DNA of 64,000 nucleotides. It comes from Verrucomicrobiota bacterium (GTDB lineage Bacteria; Verrucomicrobiota; Kiritimatiellia; CAIVKH01). The number at the start of each line of letters is the position of its first letter. Position 1 is the first letter of the stretch. The notes beneath the pieces were generated by a model that saw only the letters and a list, made by a program, of their open reading frames with translations, was not told the origin of the DNA and did no database searches. The position numbers were made by a program, and so were the translations under genes. This document shows, in pieces, positions 16,139-23,896 of this stretch. Where the stretch lies: positions 182,133-246,132 of the forward strand of contig JACKPT010000003.1 of the NCBI GenBank assembly GCA_024233345.1, written 5' to 3'.

Positions 16139-17523
16139 ACCAGGTCGTACCATTCGCCGCGGCTGGGCAACACCACCTCGGCCAATCCTTCGGCCTGAAT
16201 GGCTTCGGCCAGGGCCTCCCGGGAGTCCTGCTCTCCGTGAACCAGGTAGACCTTGGACGCCCCCGACGCCCGCACGCAGGCCAGCAGATCCCTCCGGTCA
16301 GCATGGGCACTGAATGCGTCGAGCTTGGTCACCTCGGCCTTGACCGAAAATTCATCGCCAAAGATCGTAACCACCGGGTCGTGCTCCTCCAGCCGCCGAC
16401 CGAGCGTATGGGCGGCCTGGTAGCCGACCAGGACGATGCTATTCCGTTCATTGCCGATCCCGTGTTTCAGATGGTGGCGGATGCGGCCGTGCTCACACAT
16501 ACCGGAGCCGGCGATGACGATGCAGGGCTCATCGGAAGCGGTTACCGCCTTGGATTGCTTCACCGAGGCGGAGAGTTGAATCCAGGGGGGACAGAGCAGG
16601 CAGATCATTTCGCCCTGCACCTCGACAAAGCCTTCATCCATGTAGTCGTGGCTCTGGTCGAACACCCGGCTGATCTCCGCCGCCATCGGGCTGTCGAGAT
16701 ACACCGGAACTTTGGGCAACTTGCCCTGGATCATCAGGGACGAGATGTGAAAGAGCAGTTCCTGGGCCCGTTCCAGCGCGAACGAGGGAATCAGCACCTT
16801 GCCTCCGCGCTCAAGGGTGGCCGCGCAGACCGACCGCAATTGCTCCGGGGCTTCCCTTGCATCGTCATGGAGCCGGTTGCCGTAGGTGCTCTCCATGACC
16901 AGCACATCGAGGCCGGTCATCAACTCCGGGTCGCGAATCAGGGGAAGATCGCGGCGGCCCAGATCGACCGCATAGCCCACCGTGACCGTATGGCCGGCGG
17001 CGGACAGTTCAAACCGCCCCAGGCTGGATCCCAGCACATGCCCGGCCTCGTAATCTTCGAGAACAATGCCGGGGGCGAGTTCAATGCGCTGGTGATAGTC
17101 GTGGGGCACGAACAGCTTGTTCACCACATCCGCATCGGCGGCCGTGTACAGGGGCTCGACTTCGGGAAGCCCCTTGCGGCTGGTTTTCTGGTTCAGGTAA
17201 GCGGCGTCCTGTTCCTGGATGTGAGCGGCATCCTTCAGCATGACCTTGGTGATATCACAGGTAGCGGTCGTGGCATGAATGGGCCCCTGGTATCCGGCCT
17301 TGGTCAGGGAGGGCAGGTTGCCGCAATGATCGATATGGGCATGGGAAAGGACCACCGCATCAAGACGGCCGGGATCGAAACCGAGGTTCCGGTTCAAGAC
17401 CTCGGCCTCCTTCCGCCGCCCCTGCACCAATCCGCAGTCCCGCAATACCGCATGCTCGCCGACCTGAATCACATGCCGCGATCCGGTAACCCCGTTTGCT
17501 CCCTCGATAAATCCCAACTTCAT
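16135..17523 (-). CDS. Metallo-beta-lactamase/beta-CASP RNase-like protein
   Basis: A 462-residue CPSF73-like hydrolase. VTGSRHVIQV and LRDCGLVQG open the fold, followed by the zinc motif LSHAHIDHCG and GHVLGSSLG. The beta-CASP region contains VMESTYGNRLHDD and SGMCEHGRIRHHL. The C-terminal RMMBL part has DAFSAHADRRDLL and VYLVHGEQDS. The family cuts or trims RNA, although some bacterial members are uncharacterised. It has a good ribosome-binding site (AGGAAGGG) and leads the operon with era and the TMTC-like gene. Confidence 0.9.
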   Translation of the reverse strand: MKLGFIEGANGVTGSRHVIQVGEHAVLRDCGLVQGRRKEAEVLNRNLGFDPGRLDAVVLSHAHIDHCGNLPSLTKAGYQGPIHATTATCDITKVMLKDAAHIQEQDAAYLNQKTSRKGLPEVEPLYTAADADVVNKLFVPHDYHQRIELAPGIVLEDYEAGHVLGSSLGRFELSAAGHTVTVGYAVDLGRRDLPLIRDPELMTGLDVLVMESTYGNRLHDDAREAPEQLRSVCAATLERGGKVLIPSFALERAQELLFHISSLMIQGKLPKVPVYLDSPMAAEISRVFDQSHDYMDEGFVEVQGEMICLLCPPWIQLSASVKQSKAVTASDEPCIVIAGSGMCEHGRIRHHLKHGIGNERNSIVLVGYQAAHTLGRRLEEHDPVVTIFGDEFSVKAEVTKLDAFSAHADRRDLLACVRASGASKVYLVHGEQDSREALAEAIQAEGLAEVVLPSRGEWYDLV

Positions 17524-17662
17524 AGATCGCCCTTCCTGATGTAGTCTTGATGTACGAACAGCTTAGGCACAGAAGATGAAATCCGCAAAAGTAAAACCAC
17601 CGGGCCGGGAAATCGATCGCCGCCAACATGACCGGGAGACCGGCCAGAGCAGGAGAAGAGCG

Positions 17663-17989
17663 ATGAGCCGGGGCGGGCGGTTTCTGTTTGGGTTGTGGCT
17701 GACCCTGAGCGGATTGGCCCTGGTCGGTTGTGTCTCCTCGAGCTCCGTCGCTACTGCGCCCCCTGCCCAACGGCTGGTGGGGACCGTTCATCACGTGAAC
17801 CCCCGCGCGGGCTTTGTCGTGCTGCGTTGTACACTCTTGCTTTCACCCGGTGAACGTGTAACCGTGATGCGTGAGGGCAGGCAGGTGGCCCGGCTGATCA
17901 TGCGACCTGAATCCAACGGATCCATGAGGGCCGCCGATATCGAAGAAGGCCAGCCGCTTCGTGGCGACTGGGTGGTTCGGAGCCCCTGA
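17663..17989 (+). CDS. Small predicted lipoprotein
   Basis: A 108-residue lipoprotein. A basic N-terminus (MSRGGR) and a hydrophobic stretch end in the lipobox LVGC around residue 23. A Ser/Ala linker follows, then a compact ~75-residue domain (VGTVHHVNPRAGFVVLRC...GERVTVMREGRQVARL). That domain resembles small OB/SH3-like folds with a V-x-G-x-V pattern. The ATG at 17663 has AGGAG 7 nt upstream. Function unknown. It lies 31 bp before tatA on the same strand and is likely co-transcribed with it. Confidence 0.72.
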   Translation: MSRGGRFLFGLWLTLSGLALVGCVSSSSVATAPPAQRLVGTVHHVNPRAGFVVLRCTLLLSPGERVTVMREGRQVARLIMRPESNGSMRAADIEEGQPLRGDWVVRSP

Positions 17990-18020
17990 TGGGACGCCGT
18001 ATATCCGGGAGAAATGCATC

Positions 18021-18206
18021 ATGATAAAAAACTTTGGAATGACCGAGATTCTGCTGATCATGCTGGTTTTGGTGCTGCTGTTCGGGGCCAAACGGATTCC
18101 CGAACTGGCGCGCTCGCTTGGCCGAAGCCTCTCCGAGTTCAAAAAAGGCCGGAGTGAGGGGTTGCAGGACAGCCAGGACGACCCCAAGAGCGGAAAAGAA
18201 GCCTGA
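18021..18206 (+). CDS. tatA: Twin-arginine translocase subunit TatA/E
   Basis: A 61-residue protein with one N-terminal membrane helix (MTEILLIMLVLVLLFG). The conserved AKRIPELARSLGRSLSEFKKG amphipathic helix and an acidic tail follow. It forms the protein-conducting assembly for folded Tat substrates. The ATG at 18021 has GGGAGA upstream. tatB and tatC are not nearby, so this may be a stand-alone tatA. Confidence 0.93.
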   Translation: MIKNFGMTEILLIMLVLVLLFGAKRIPELARSLGRSLSEFKKGRSEGLQDSQDDPKSGKEA

Positions 18207-18246
18207 CCCCAAGGGCATCCGCCCTGCCCGCCGCCACCAACCAGGC

Positions 18247-19443
18247 TTACAATGTCGCGGGCAACTGCGCCGTGGAGGCCGTTGAATCCAAGCTGGCTTC
18301 CGGATCGGCGGCGGCCGGCGGTTCACCCAGGCGGCGCAGCAGAATCCGAAATTCCACCGTATCGCGAATGCCGTCGAATTCGGGACTCCTCACCCAGGCG
18401 AGCACAAAATCCCGGCCAAAGCGGGAAGCCGCGCCAGACATCACTTCCGCCAGGCCGGGCATTTCTCCTTGCCGGGCATAACAGACCGCCGAGTAAAAAT
18501 GGGCCTGGCTGTTGGATGGATCAGTCTGTTTCACCTCTTCAAAGACCTTGAGAGCCTCATTGATCCGGCCCAGTTCGAGATATGCCTGCCCGAGGGCATT
18601 CCGGGAAAGCATGTTATCCCGGTTCAGTAGAACCAGGCGATCCAGATGCATGAGTGCTTTTTCAGTGCGGCCGAGATTGATGAAGGCCGTGGCGGCGATC
18701 CGGTGTCCCTCTTCCGAGTAGGGGTCATCCTCGAGAATCCATTTGGCGGCGACGAGGGCATCCTCCAGCAAGCCGGAATCGATGAGCACCTGGGCAAGCA
18801 TAAGGCGCGCGGCGCGGTTATCCGGCTGGTGGCTGAGAACCGACAGCAACAAGGTTCGTGCCTCGGCGTATCGCTGTTGATCGACCCGAAGCCCGGCCAG
18901 CGCCAGTTGGACATCGATGACATCGCCGGCGATGGCGTGGGCGGTTTCCAGCCGCTCCGCCGCATCCAGATTGCGGCCGGATTTTCGAAGGGTCGCCGCC
19001 TCATCCACCATTACCAGAGCCTGCTTCCAGGCCTTGATCTGATTGTCCAGAAAGGGTTCAGCCTCGACGGCAGCAATCGCGGGCAGGGCTTGCTCCACCG
19101 CTTCCGGCATCGCCACCGGATCGGCGGATTTCTCCTCCACCCGGGCCGCTTCGGCGGCGGCCTGCTCGCGGTACATCCGGTCCCGTAAAATGGATACCGC
19201 GAGAAACGCAACATAGATACAGACTGCACAGGCCAGCCCAAACCACAGCAGGCGACCGGCGGTGGCCCGTTCATCCCGGGCGTGGCGACGACGGCGGCGT
19301 GATGATCCGGAAGATGGGGATTCGGCACGGGGCGGAATGGGCGGGGGCGGCAACGGACTGTAGGCATTGTCCTCGTCAGGGGGCCGGGTGTTACGCCGTG
19401 GAATCCGGGTGGCGCGATCCGAATAGAACTTGTTCGATTCCAT
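18247..19443 (-). CDS. Membrane-anchored TPR protein
   Basis: A 398-residue protein with a charged, Pro- and Arg-rich cytoplasmic N-terminus (about 1-60). One membrane helix (RLLWFGLACAVCIYVAFLAV, about 63-85) follows, then a periplasmic helical region with at least four TPR-like repeats (about 140-330; for example GRTEKALMHLDRLVLLNRDN and GRINEALKVFEEVKQTDPSN). TPRs usually scaffold protein complexes; no partner is evident. The start could be 19443 or 19452; neither has a strong ribosome-binding site. Confidence 0.78.
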   Translation of the reverse strand: MESNKFYSDRATRIPRRNTRPPDEDNAYSPLPPPPIPPRAESPSSGSSRRRRRHARDERATAGRLLWFGLACAVCIYVAFLAVSILRDRMYREQAAAEAARVEEKSADPVAMPEAVEQALPAIAAVEAEPFLDNQIKAWKQALVMVDEAATLRKSGRNLDAAERLETAHAIAGDVIDVQLALAGLRVDQQRYAEARTLLLSVLSHQPDNRAARLMLAQVLIDSGLLEDALVAAKWILEDDPYSEEGHRIAATAFINLGRTEKALMHLDRLVLLNRDNMLSRNALGQAYLELGRINEALKVFEEVKQTDPSNSQAHFYSAVCYARQGEMPGLAEVMSGAASRFGRDFVLAWVRSPEFDGIRDTVEFRILLRRLGEPPAAADPEASLDSTASTAQLPATL

Positions 19444-19496
19444 CCAGCACAACTATCCGACTGGACGATTCAGGTCAAGACTGCTGCCATGCCGAA

Positions 19497-20015
19497 TCAA
19501 TAAATGATGGGGGCAAAAACCGTCTGATTCGCAAGTTGGTTGCAGCCATTGAGGAACGACAATTCCACCAGAAAATCGATTTCCATAACGACCCCGCCCA
19601 AGGCCTCGATCAGGCCGGCCGCAGCCTTGGCGGTACCGCCGGTGGCGAGCAGGTCATCGATCAACAGCACCCGCTCCCCGGGGCGCAGGGCGTCCTTGTG
19701 GATTTCCAGAGTCGCGGTGCCATATTCGAGATCATAGGTGGCATCAAGCGTCTCCGCAGGAAGTTTTCCCTTCTTTCGAATGGGAATGAACCCCACCCCG
19801 AGGCGATCCGCCAACGCCGCCCCGAAGATAAACCCCCGGGACTCAATCCCGGCGATCCGATCGGGAGGGGCATCCTGATGGCGCGAGGCAAAGAACGAGA
19901 TCACAGAACGGAACAGCGCAGGATCCGAAAGCACCGGGGTAATGTCTTTGAACAGAATACCCGGCTTGGGAAAGTCCGGGATGTCTCGTATGGCGTCTCG
20001 AACCTGATCCATCAT
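19497..20015 (-). CDS. apt: Adenine phosphoribosyltransferase
   Basis: A 172-residue type I phosphoribosyltransferase salvaging adenine to AMP. IPDFPKPGILFKDITPVL, ESRGFIFGAALA and the PRPP loop VLLIDDLLATGGTA are diagnostic. Its ATG overlaps the sigma factor stop (ATGA), so the two genes are translationally coupled; an alternative ATG lies 3 bp downstream. Confidence 0.95.
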   Translation of the reverse strand: MMDQVRDAIRDIPDFPKPGILFKDITPVLSDPALFRSVISFFASRHQDAPPDRIAGIESRGFIFGAALADRLGVGFIPIRKKGKLPAETLDATYDLEYGTATLEIHKDALRPGERVLLIDDLLATGGTAKAAAGLIEALGGVVMEIDFLVELSFLNGCNQLANQTVFAPIIY

Positions 20016-20869
20016 GCTGCGTTCGCTGTCTCCAGAACCGTGGTTCGTTCGTTATAGGCCATCATTTCCCGCAGTTTGGCAATGGCCGCGTTTTGAATTT
20101 GCCGCACCCGCTCCCGGGTGACCCGAAACCGCTTGCCGACATCTTCCAGGGTCTCCACTTCCCGACCCTGCAAACCATAGCGGAGGGCCAGAATTTCCCG
20201 TTCCCGATCATCCAGTCGATCCATCAAACCTTCCATTTCATGGAGCAGATACGTATCATTGATGACATCATACGGGTTTTGGGCCCGGTCGTCACCAATG
20301 ATATCTCCGAATTCCGCTCCATCGCCATCGCCGATCGGGGCATCGAGGGAGGCAGGTTTGAGGGAGACCGTCTGCCAGTGCCCGATCACGGCCGGGGTGA
20401 CCCCCATTTCATCGGCCAGCTCCTCTGCGGTGGGTTCGCGACCCAGCTCTTCGGTCAAGGCATGTTCGATCCGCCGTAGTTTGGCAATTTTATCCACCAG
20501 GTGGGCAGGCAAGCGAATGGTCTTGCTCTGGTTGGCCAGGGCCCGTTTGATGCCCTGCTTGATCCACCATGCGGCATAGGTACTGAGCTTGCCGCCCTTG
20601 GCCGGATCAAATCGTTCCACCGCCTTCATCAGGCCAATGTTTCCTTCCGAGATCAGATCCAGAAGGGGCAGTCCGTAGCGGGAGTAATCATGAGCGATCT
20701 TCACCACAAGACGCAGATTGGCCCGAATCATCAATTGGCGGGCCTCCTCATCACCCTTCTTGATGCGCGCAGCGAGTTCTACTTCCTGCTCGCGGGTCAA
20801 CAAATCAGTCTGACCGATTTCCTGAAGATAAATCTTCATGGTCTTGGTTTCCGTTTCCGAACTCATCAT
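20012..20869 (-). CDS. Sigma-70 family RNA polymerase sigma factor (RpoD/RpoS-like, no region 1.1)
   Basis: About 285 residues covering regions 1.2 to 4. Region 1.2 is YLQEIGQTDLLTREQEVELA, region 2 LMIRANLRLVVKIAHDYSRYGLPLLDLI and YAAWWIKQGIKRAL, and region 3 begins at RLPAHLVDKI. Region 4 ends VTRERVRQIQNAAIAKLREM. The long N-terminal extension of the primary sigma factor is absent, so this is probably a group 2 (RpoS-like) factor rather than the housekeeping one. Two adjacent ATGs at 20869 and 20866 follow AAAGGCAGG. Confidence 0.9.
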   Translation of the reverse strand: MMSSETETKTMKIYLQEIGQTDLLTREQEVELAARIKKGDEEARQLMIRANLRLVVKIAHDYSRYGLPLLDLISEGNIGLMKAVERFDPAKGGKLSTYAAWWIKQGIKRALANQSKTIRLPAHLVDKIAKLRRIEHALTEELGREPTAEELADEMGVTPAVIGHWQTVSLKPASLDAPIGDGDGAEFGDIIGDDRAQNPYDVINDTYLLHEMEGLMDRLDDREREILALRYGLQGREVETLEDVGKRFRVTRERVRQIQNAAIAKLREMMAYNERTTVLETANAA

Positions 20870-20936
20870 TACCTGCCTTTCCGGGGTCATCACCCCGCAT
20901 GGTCATGGGGAAGGAAAGCTCCTTCGCGTTCCCCTT

Positions 20937-20955
20937 CCCTGTCCATTGGACAGGG
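20937..20955. repeat. Inverted repeat upstream of the sigma factor
   Basis: CCCTGTCC/GGACAGGG with a 3-nt spacer, 70 bp before the sigma factor start and about 60 bp after the AhpD-like gene. No T-run follows on the minus strand, so it is more likely a regulatory or mRNA structure than a terminator. Confidence 0.5.
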
Positions 20956-21013
20956 AAACGGGAACAACATTCAGTTTTATTTTGAATCAGGGCGACCTGA
21001 GCATCCGGGACGG

Positions 21014-21364
21014 TCAGTTTCCGGTGGAAACGAATTCGTCATAGGCATGCATGGCATCGCCGACATACATCAGGGCGGGACCACCGCCCATGTACACAAC
21101 CACCCCCAGCATTTCCACGATTTCCTCGCGGGTCGCTCCGAGCTTGATCAGGTTTTTCATGTGGAACCCGATGCAACCGTCGCACCGCTGGGAGACACCG
21201 ATTGCCAGGGCAATCAATTCCTTGGTTTTTGCAGAAAGCACCCCATCCCGGTCTGCCGCTGCGCTCATTTCGCGGAACCCCTTCATGATATCCGGGTTTT
21301 CCTTCGCAAACGCACCTACGCCTTTCGCAATCCGCTGGGTGATTTCTTTGTATCCTTTACTCAT
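21014..21364 (-). CDS. AhpD/carboxymuconolactone decarboxylase-family protein
   Basis: A 116-residue helical protein of the AhpD-like family. The redox motif CDGCIGFHMKNLIKLGATREE contains CxxC plus the downstream His that defines the alkylhydroperoxidase-type active site. EIVEMLGVVVYMGGGPA is the family's second helix. It probably acts in peroxide or thiol redox chemistry, but many homologues have no known role. AGGAG sits 5 nt from the ATG. It stands alone, upstream of the sigma factor on the same strand. Confidence 0.88.
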   Translation of the reverse strand: MSKGYKEITQRIAKGVGAFAKENPDIMKGFREMSAAADRDGVLSAKTKELIALAIGVSQRCDGCIGFHMKNLIKLGATREEIVEMLGVVVYMGGGPALMYVGDAMHAYDEFVSTGN

Positions 21365-21460
21365 GTTTTCTCCTGTTACGGGGTCGCAAGCCTGAGGCTT
21401 CGCCCCTGGTTATTCGTACTTCCGGACCAATCCTTACAGCCGGAACGGTTAATTTCACAT

Positions 21461-22495
21461 TTAGACCAGGTGAGCGAGGACCTGTTCGGCCAACATCCAC
21501 CCACTGAGAAAGGCGCCTTCCACCCGGGGGCTGTGGCACCAATCCCCACACACCCCGATACGAGCGGCGGGATCCCATAGATAGCCATCCTCGAGGGCGT
21601 GGGCGGGCGAGGCATACCGCCAGCGGTGGGCGCGGACAAACACCGGCTGGACCCGACGCAGGCCGGCCAGGGCATGAAAGGCCGCCAAGAGTTTCCCGGT
21701 CACCTCATCCCGGTCTTCCTCCAGATGGTTGCGGCTCCAGTCCGGCGATGCATGAAGTGTCCAGCATTCGTCCCCGACCCGCCCGGGTTTGCGATCATTC
21801 CGGCAGATCCATACCAGCGGATTCCCGCTGATATGAGCCGCGTCAAACCCCAGCTCCAAATCCCGATCATAAGCCGCCATGATCGCCCAGCAGGCCTGCA
21901 TCTCCAGACCGCGCACCCGGTCACCAAAGGATATGGACGCCGGCAACAGCGCCGCCGCCTGAGGGGCCGGGACACTGATCAACACCGCATCAAACCGCCC
22001 CGGCGCGGTGCCCGTCGTCTTGAGGGCCCATTGACTGGCCGAGGCGTCCAGGCTCACAACCTGACATTCCGTCCGGACATCAAGACCCCGCGCCAGATGG
22101 GCAGCCACCGATTGCATTTCCGGCACCCCCACATACCGGACCACCTCATCCTCCACGAGGGAAAACACGCCGTGGGCACAAGCGGCCCGCCTCCCCGCCC
22201 AGCGGCTGACCACCCCGGCCTCTTCCCAGGCCTCCACATGGAGTTGAAAGCGACGGTCGTGGGCCGTGAAGTATTGACACCCATGATCAAAGGCCAGATC
22301 CGGATACCACCGGGAGGACATCCGCCCCCCGGGTCGGCGTCCCTTGTCGAAAACGGTAACCCGGCACCCGCGCTCGGTCAGCAGTCGAGCTGCCGTCAAG
22401 CCGGCCATCCCGGCCCCAATCACCGCGATCACGGGACCGGAGAACCTCTCATCGGGATCTCCGGACCATGGGTTGGACTGATCGAATTTCTGCAT
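21461..22495 (-). CDS. FAD-dependent oxidoreductase (renalase/amine-oxidase-like)
   Basis: A 344-residue flavoprotein. The FAD Rossmann motif VIAVIGAGMAGLTAARLL lies near residue 22, followed by VFDKGRRPGGRMSSR and FDHGCQYFTAHD, the signature of renalase-like proteins. Near the C-terminus, IGVCGDWCHSPRVEGAFLSG contacts the flavin. The substrate is unknown. The ATG at 22495 is where homology begins; the frame is open further upstream but there it is antisense to the next gene's leader. Confidence 0.85.
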   Translation of the reverse strand: MQKFDQSNPWSGDPDERFSGPVIAVIGAGMAGLTAARLLTERGCRVTVFDKGRRPGGRMSSRWYPDLAFDHGCQYFTAHDRRFQLHVEAWEEAGVVSRWAGRRAACAHGVFSLVEDEVVRYVGVPEMQSVAAHLARGLDVRTECQVVSLDASASQWALKTTGTAPGRFDAVLISVPAPQAAALLPASISFGDRVRGLEMQACWAIMAAYDRDLELGFDAAHISGNPLVWICRNDRKPGRVGDECWTLHASPDWSRNHLEEDRDEVTGKLLAAFHALAGLRRVQPVFVRAHRWRYASPAHALEDGYLWDPAARIGVCGDWCHSPRVEGAFLSGWMLAEQVLAHLV

Positions 22496-22621
22496 GCCGC
22501 ACACTGTGCCAGAGGACACGATGGGATACAATTCGTGACTGTAAAGGGTGGACATCCGGAAAATCATCGCCATGATCACCGGCACTGCCGTCAACCCGAC
22601 AACAATCAGGAGGTGACCGAG

Positions 22622-23662
22622 ATGACGACATCCAAACAAGGAGCCCTCATTGCCCTCAGCCTGGTGCTGGCGGCAATGCCCACAGTGGCAGGCATGAAGG
22701 AAGGCCGTGCGCTCGATGGCGACAAGACCTTCTCGATTCGCCTGCTCGCCGGACAACTCGACGGGGTCAGCGGGACCGTCGAAGAAACCAAACGGGCAGG
22801 CACCGATGCCATCACCGATGAGGGCCGGTTTCTGGAAACCTATTCCTTTGAAGAACTCGGATTCGACGAGAGTTATGCCACCTATGGGATCGAGCTGGAG
22901 AAAAACTGGTCGTTTTTCACCCTGCATCTCGACCTCAAACATGCCGACATCAGCGGCGAATCAACCGCCCGGCGGATCTATGCGATCGGGGTCGAACAGG
23001 TGCTGTTCAATGGCTCCGACTATGAGTACATGCTCATCCCCGAGGGCACGACCTTTCAATCCGACATGGAAACCCTCGCCCTCGACCTGAAACTGAAATG
23101 GACGCCCTTTCATTTTGTGTCCGAGGAGCGGTGGATTTCTTTTTCGCCCTGGATCCTGGTGGGCCTCTATGCCGTGGGCGCCGACTTCAGTGTCGATGCC
23201 GGCCCGCCTCAGGGAGTGACCACCTACGAGACAGACCCCTACCCGTATGTGATTGGCGGGCGCGGGGAGGGTCAGGTCGGTGCCCTGCTTCCGGAGATCG
23301 GGGTGGGCGGCGAGTTTCGGTTTGGCCTGTGGGAGATGAATGGGGATCGCGCCGAGCTGGCGCTGCAGATCGAATATGCCTTCATGGATGTTGCCGCCAA
23401 TACCGGGGATTTCGGGATCAACTCCCGCAATGAAAAGAACATCGACACCGCCTTCCATAACCTGGATCTACGGGCTCAGTTCGAGTTGCCCCTCAACGAG
23501 AACCTGGACCTGTTGTTCGGAGCCGGGCTCAAGCGCATTGAGGTGGATGCGACCATCGAAGCCGATCGCACACCTCCCGATCAGCGCACGACCGAGAAGT
23601 ATGACAAGACCGCCGAATTGCAGATGGATTACATCTACCTGTTCGGCGGCTTGAAGTTTTAG
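22622..23662 (+). CDS. Predicted outer-membrane beta-barrel protein
   Basis: A 346-residue protein with a signal peptide (MTTSKQGALIALSLVLAAMP, cleavage near TVAG). It has alternating hydrophobic/polar beta-strands and ends in YIYLFGGLKF, an aromatic C-terminus typical of BAM-recognised barrels. AGGAGGTG lies 6 nt before the ATG, predicting high expression. No specific family is recognised; a porin-like or structural role is likely. A CGGATC/GATCCG hairpin (23665-23680) follows the stop. Confidence 0.75.
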   Translation: MTTSKQGALIALSLVLAAMPTVAGMKEGRALDGDKTFSIRLLAGQLDGVSGTVEETKRAGTDAITDEGRFLETYSFEELGFDESYATYGIELEKNWSFFTLHLDLKHADISGESTARRIYAIGVEQVLFNGSDYEYMLIPEGTTFQSDMETLALDLKLKWTPFHFVSEERWISFSPWILVGLYAVGADFSVDAGPPQGVTTYETDPYPYVIGGRGEGQVGALLPEIGVGGEFRFGLWEMNGDRAELALQIEYAFMDVAANTGDFGINSRNEKNIDTAFHNLDLRAQFELPLNENLDLLFGAGLKRIEVDATIEADRTPPDQRTTEKYDKTAELQMDYIYLFGGLKF

Positions 23663-23838
23663 AGCGGATCAAGGGATCCGATACCCGTTGCGGACTCACA
23701 TAGCGACTCGAAGGAGCTCGCCCCGAAGTCCTCCAACCATCATCTGGCGGGCGGAGCTATGCGACGCCGCGATCCCAAGGCTACACAGTTATCATCAACA
23801 TGCTCTATGGGGCGCCAAGACCGCAGGCTCCACCAAGA
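23663..23838. other. Non-coding GC-rich segment between the barrel gene and ppdK
   Basis: About 175 bp with no convincing gene on either strand and no tRNA fold that I can build. It starts with a CGGATC-AAGG-GATCCG hairpin. The rest is unexplained and could hold a repeat or a small RNA. Confidence 0.4.
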
Positions 23839-23839
23839 C

Positions 23840-23870
23840 AAAAAACGGGCCGCCCTTTCAGGCGGCCCGT
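23840..23870 (-). terminator. Rho-independent terminator of ppdK
   Basis: A 10-bp stem ACGGGCCGCC/GGCGGCCCGT around CTTTCA (23845-23870). On the minus strand a run of six T (23845-23840) follows, 26 bp past the ppdK stop. Confidence 0.88.
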
Positions 23871-23896
23871 TGCCGTCATTTGTTAATCGGTTTCGA

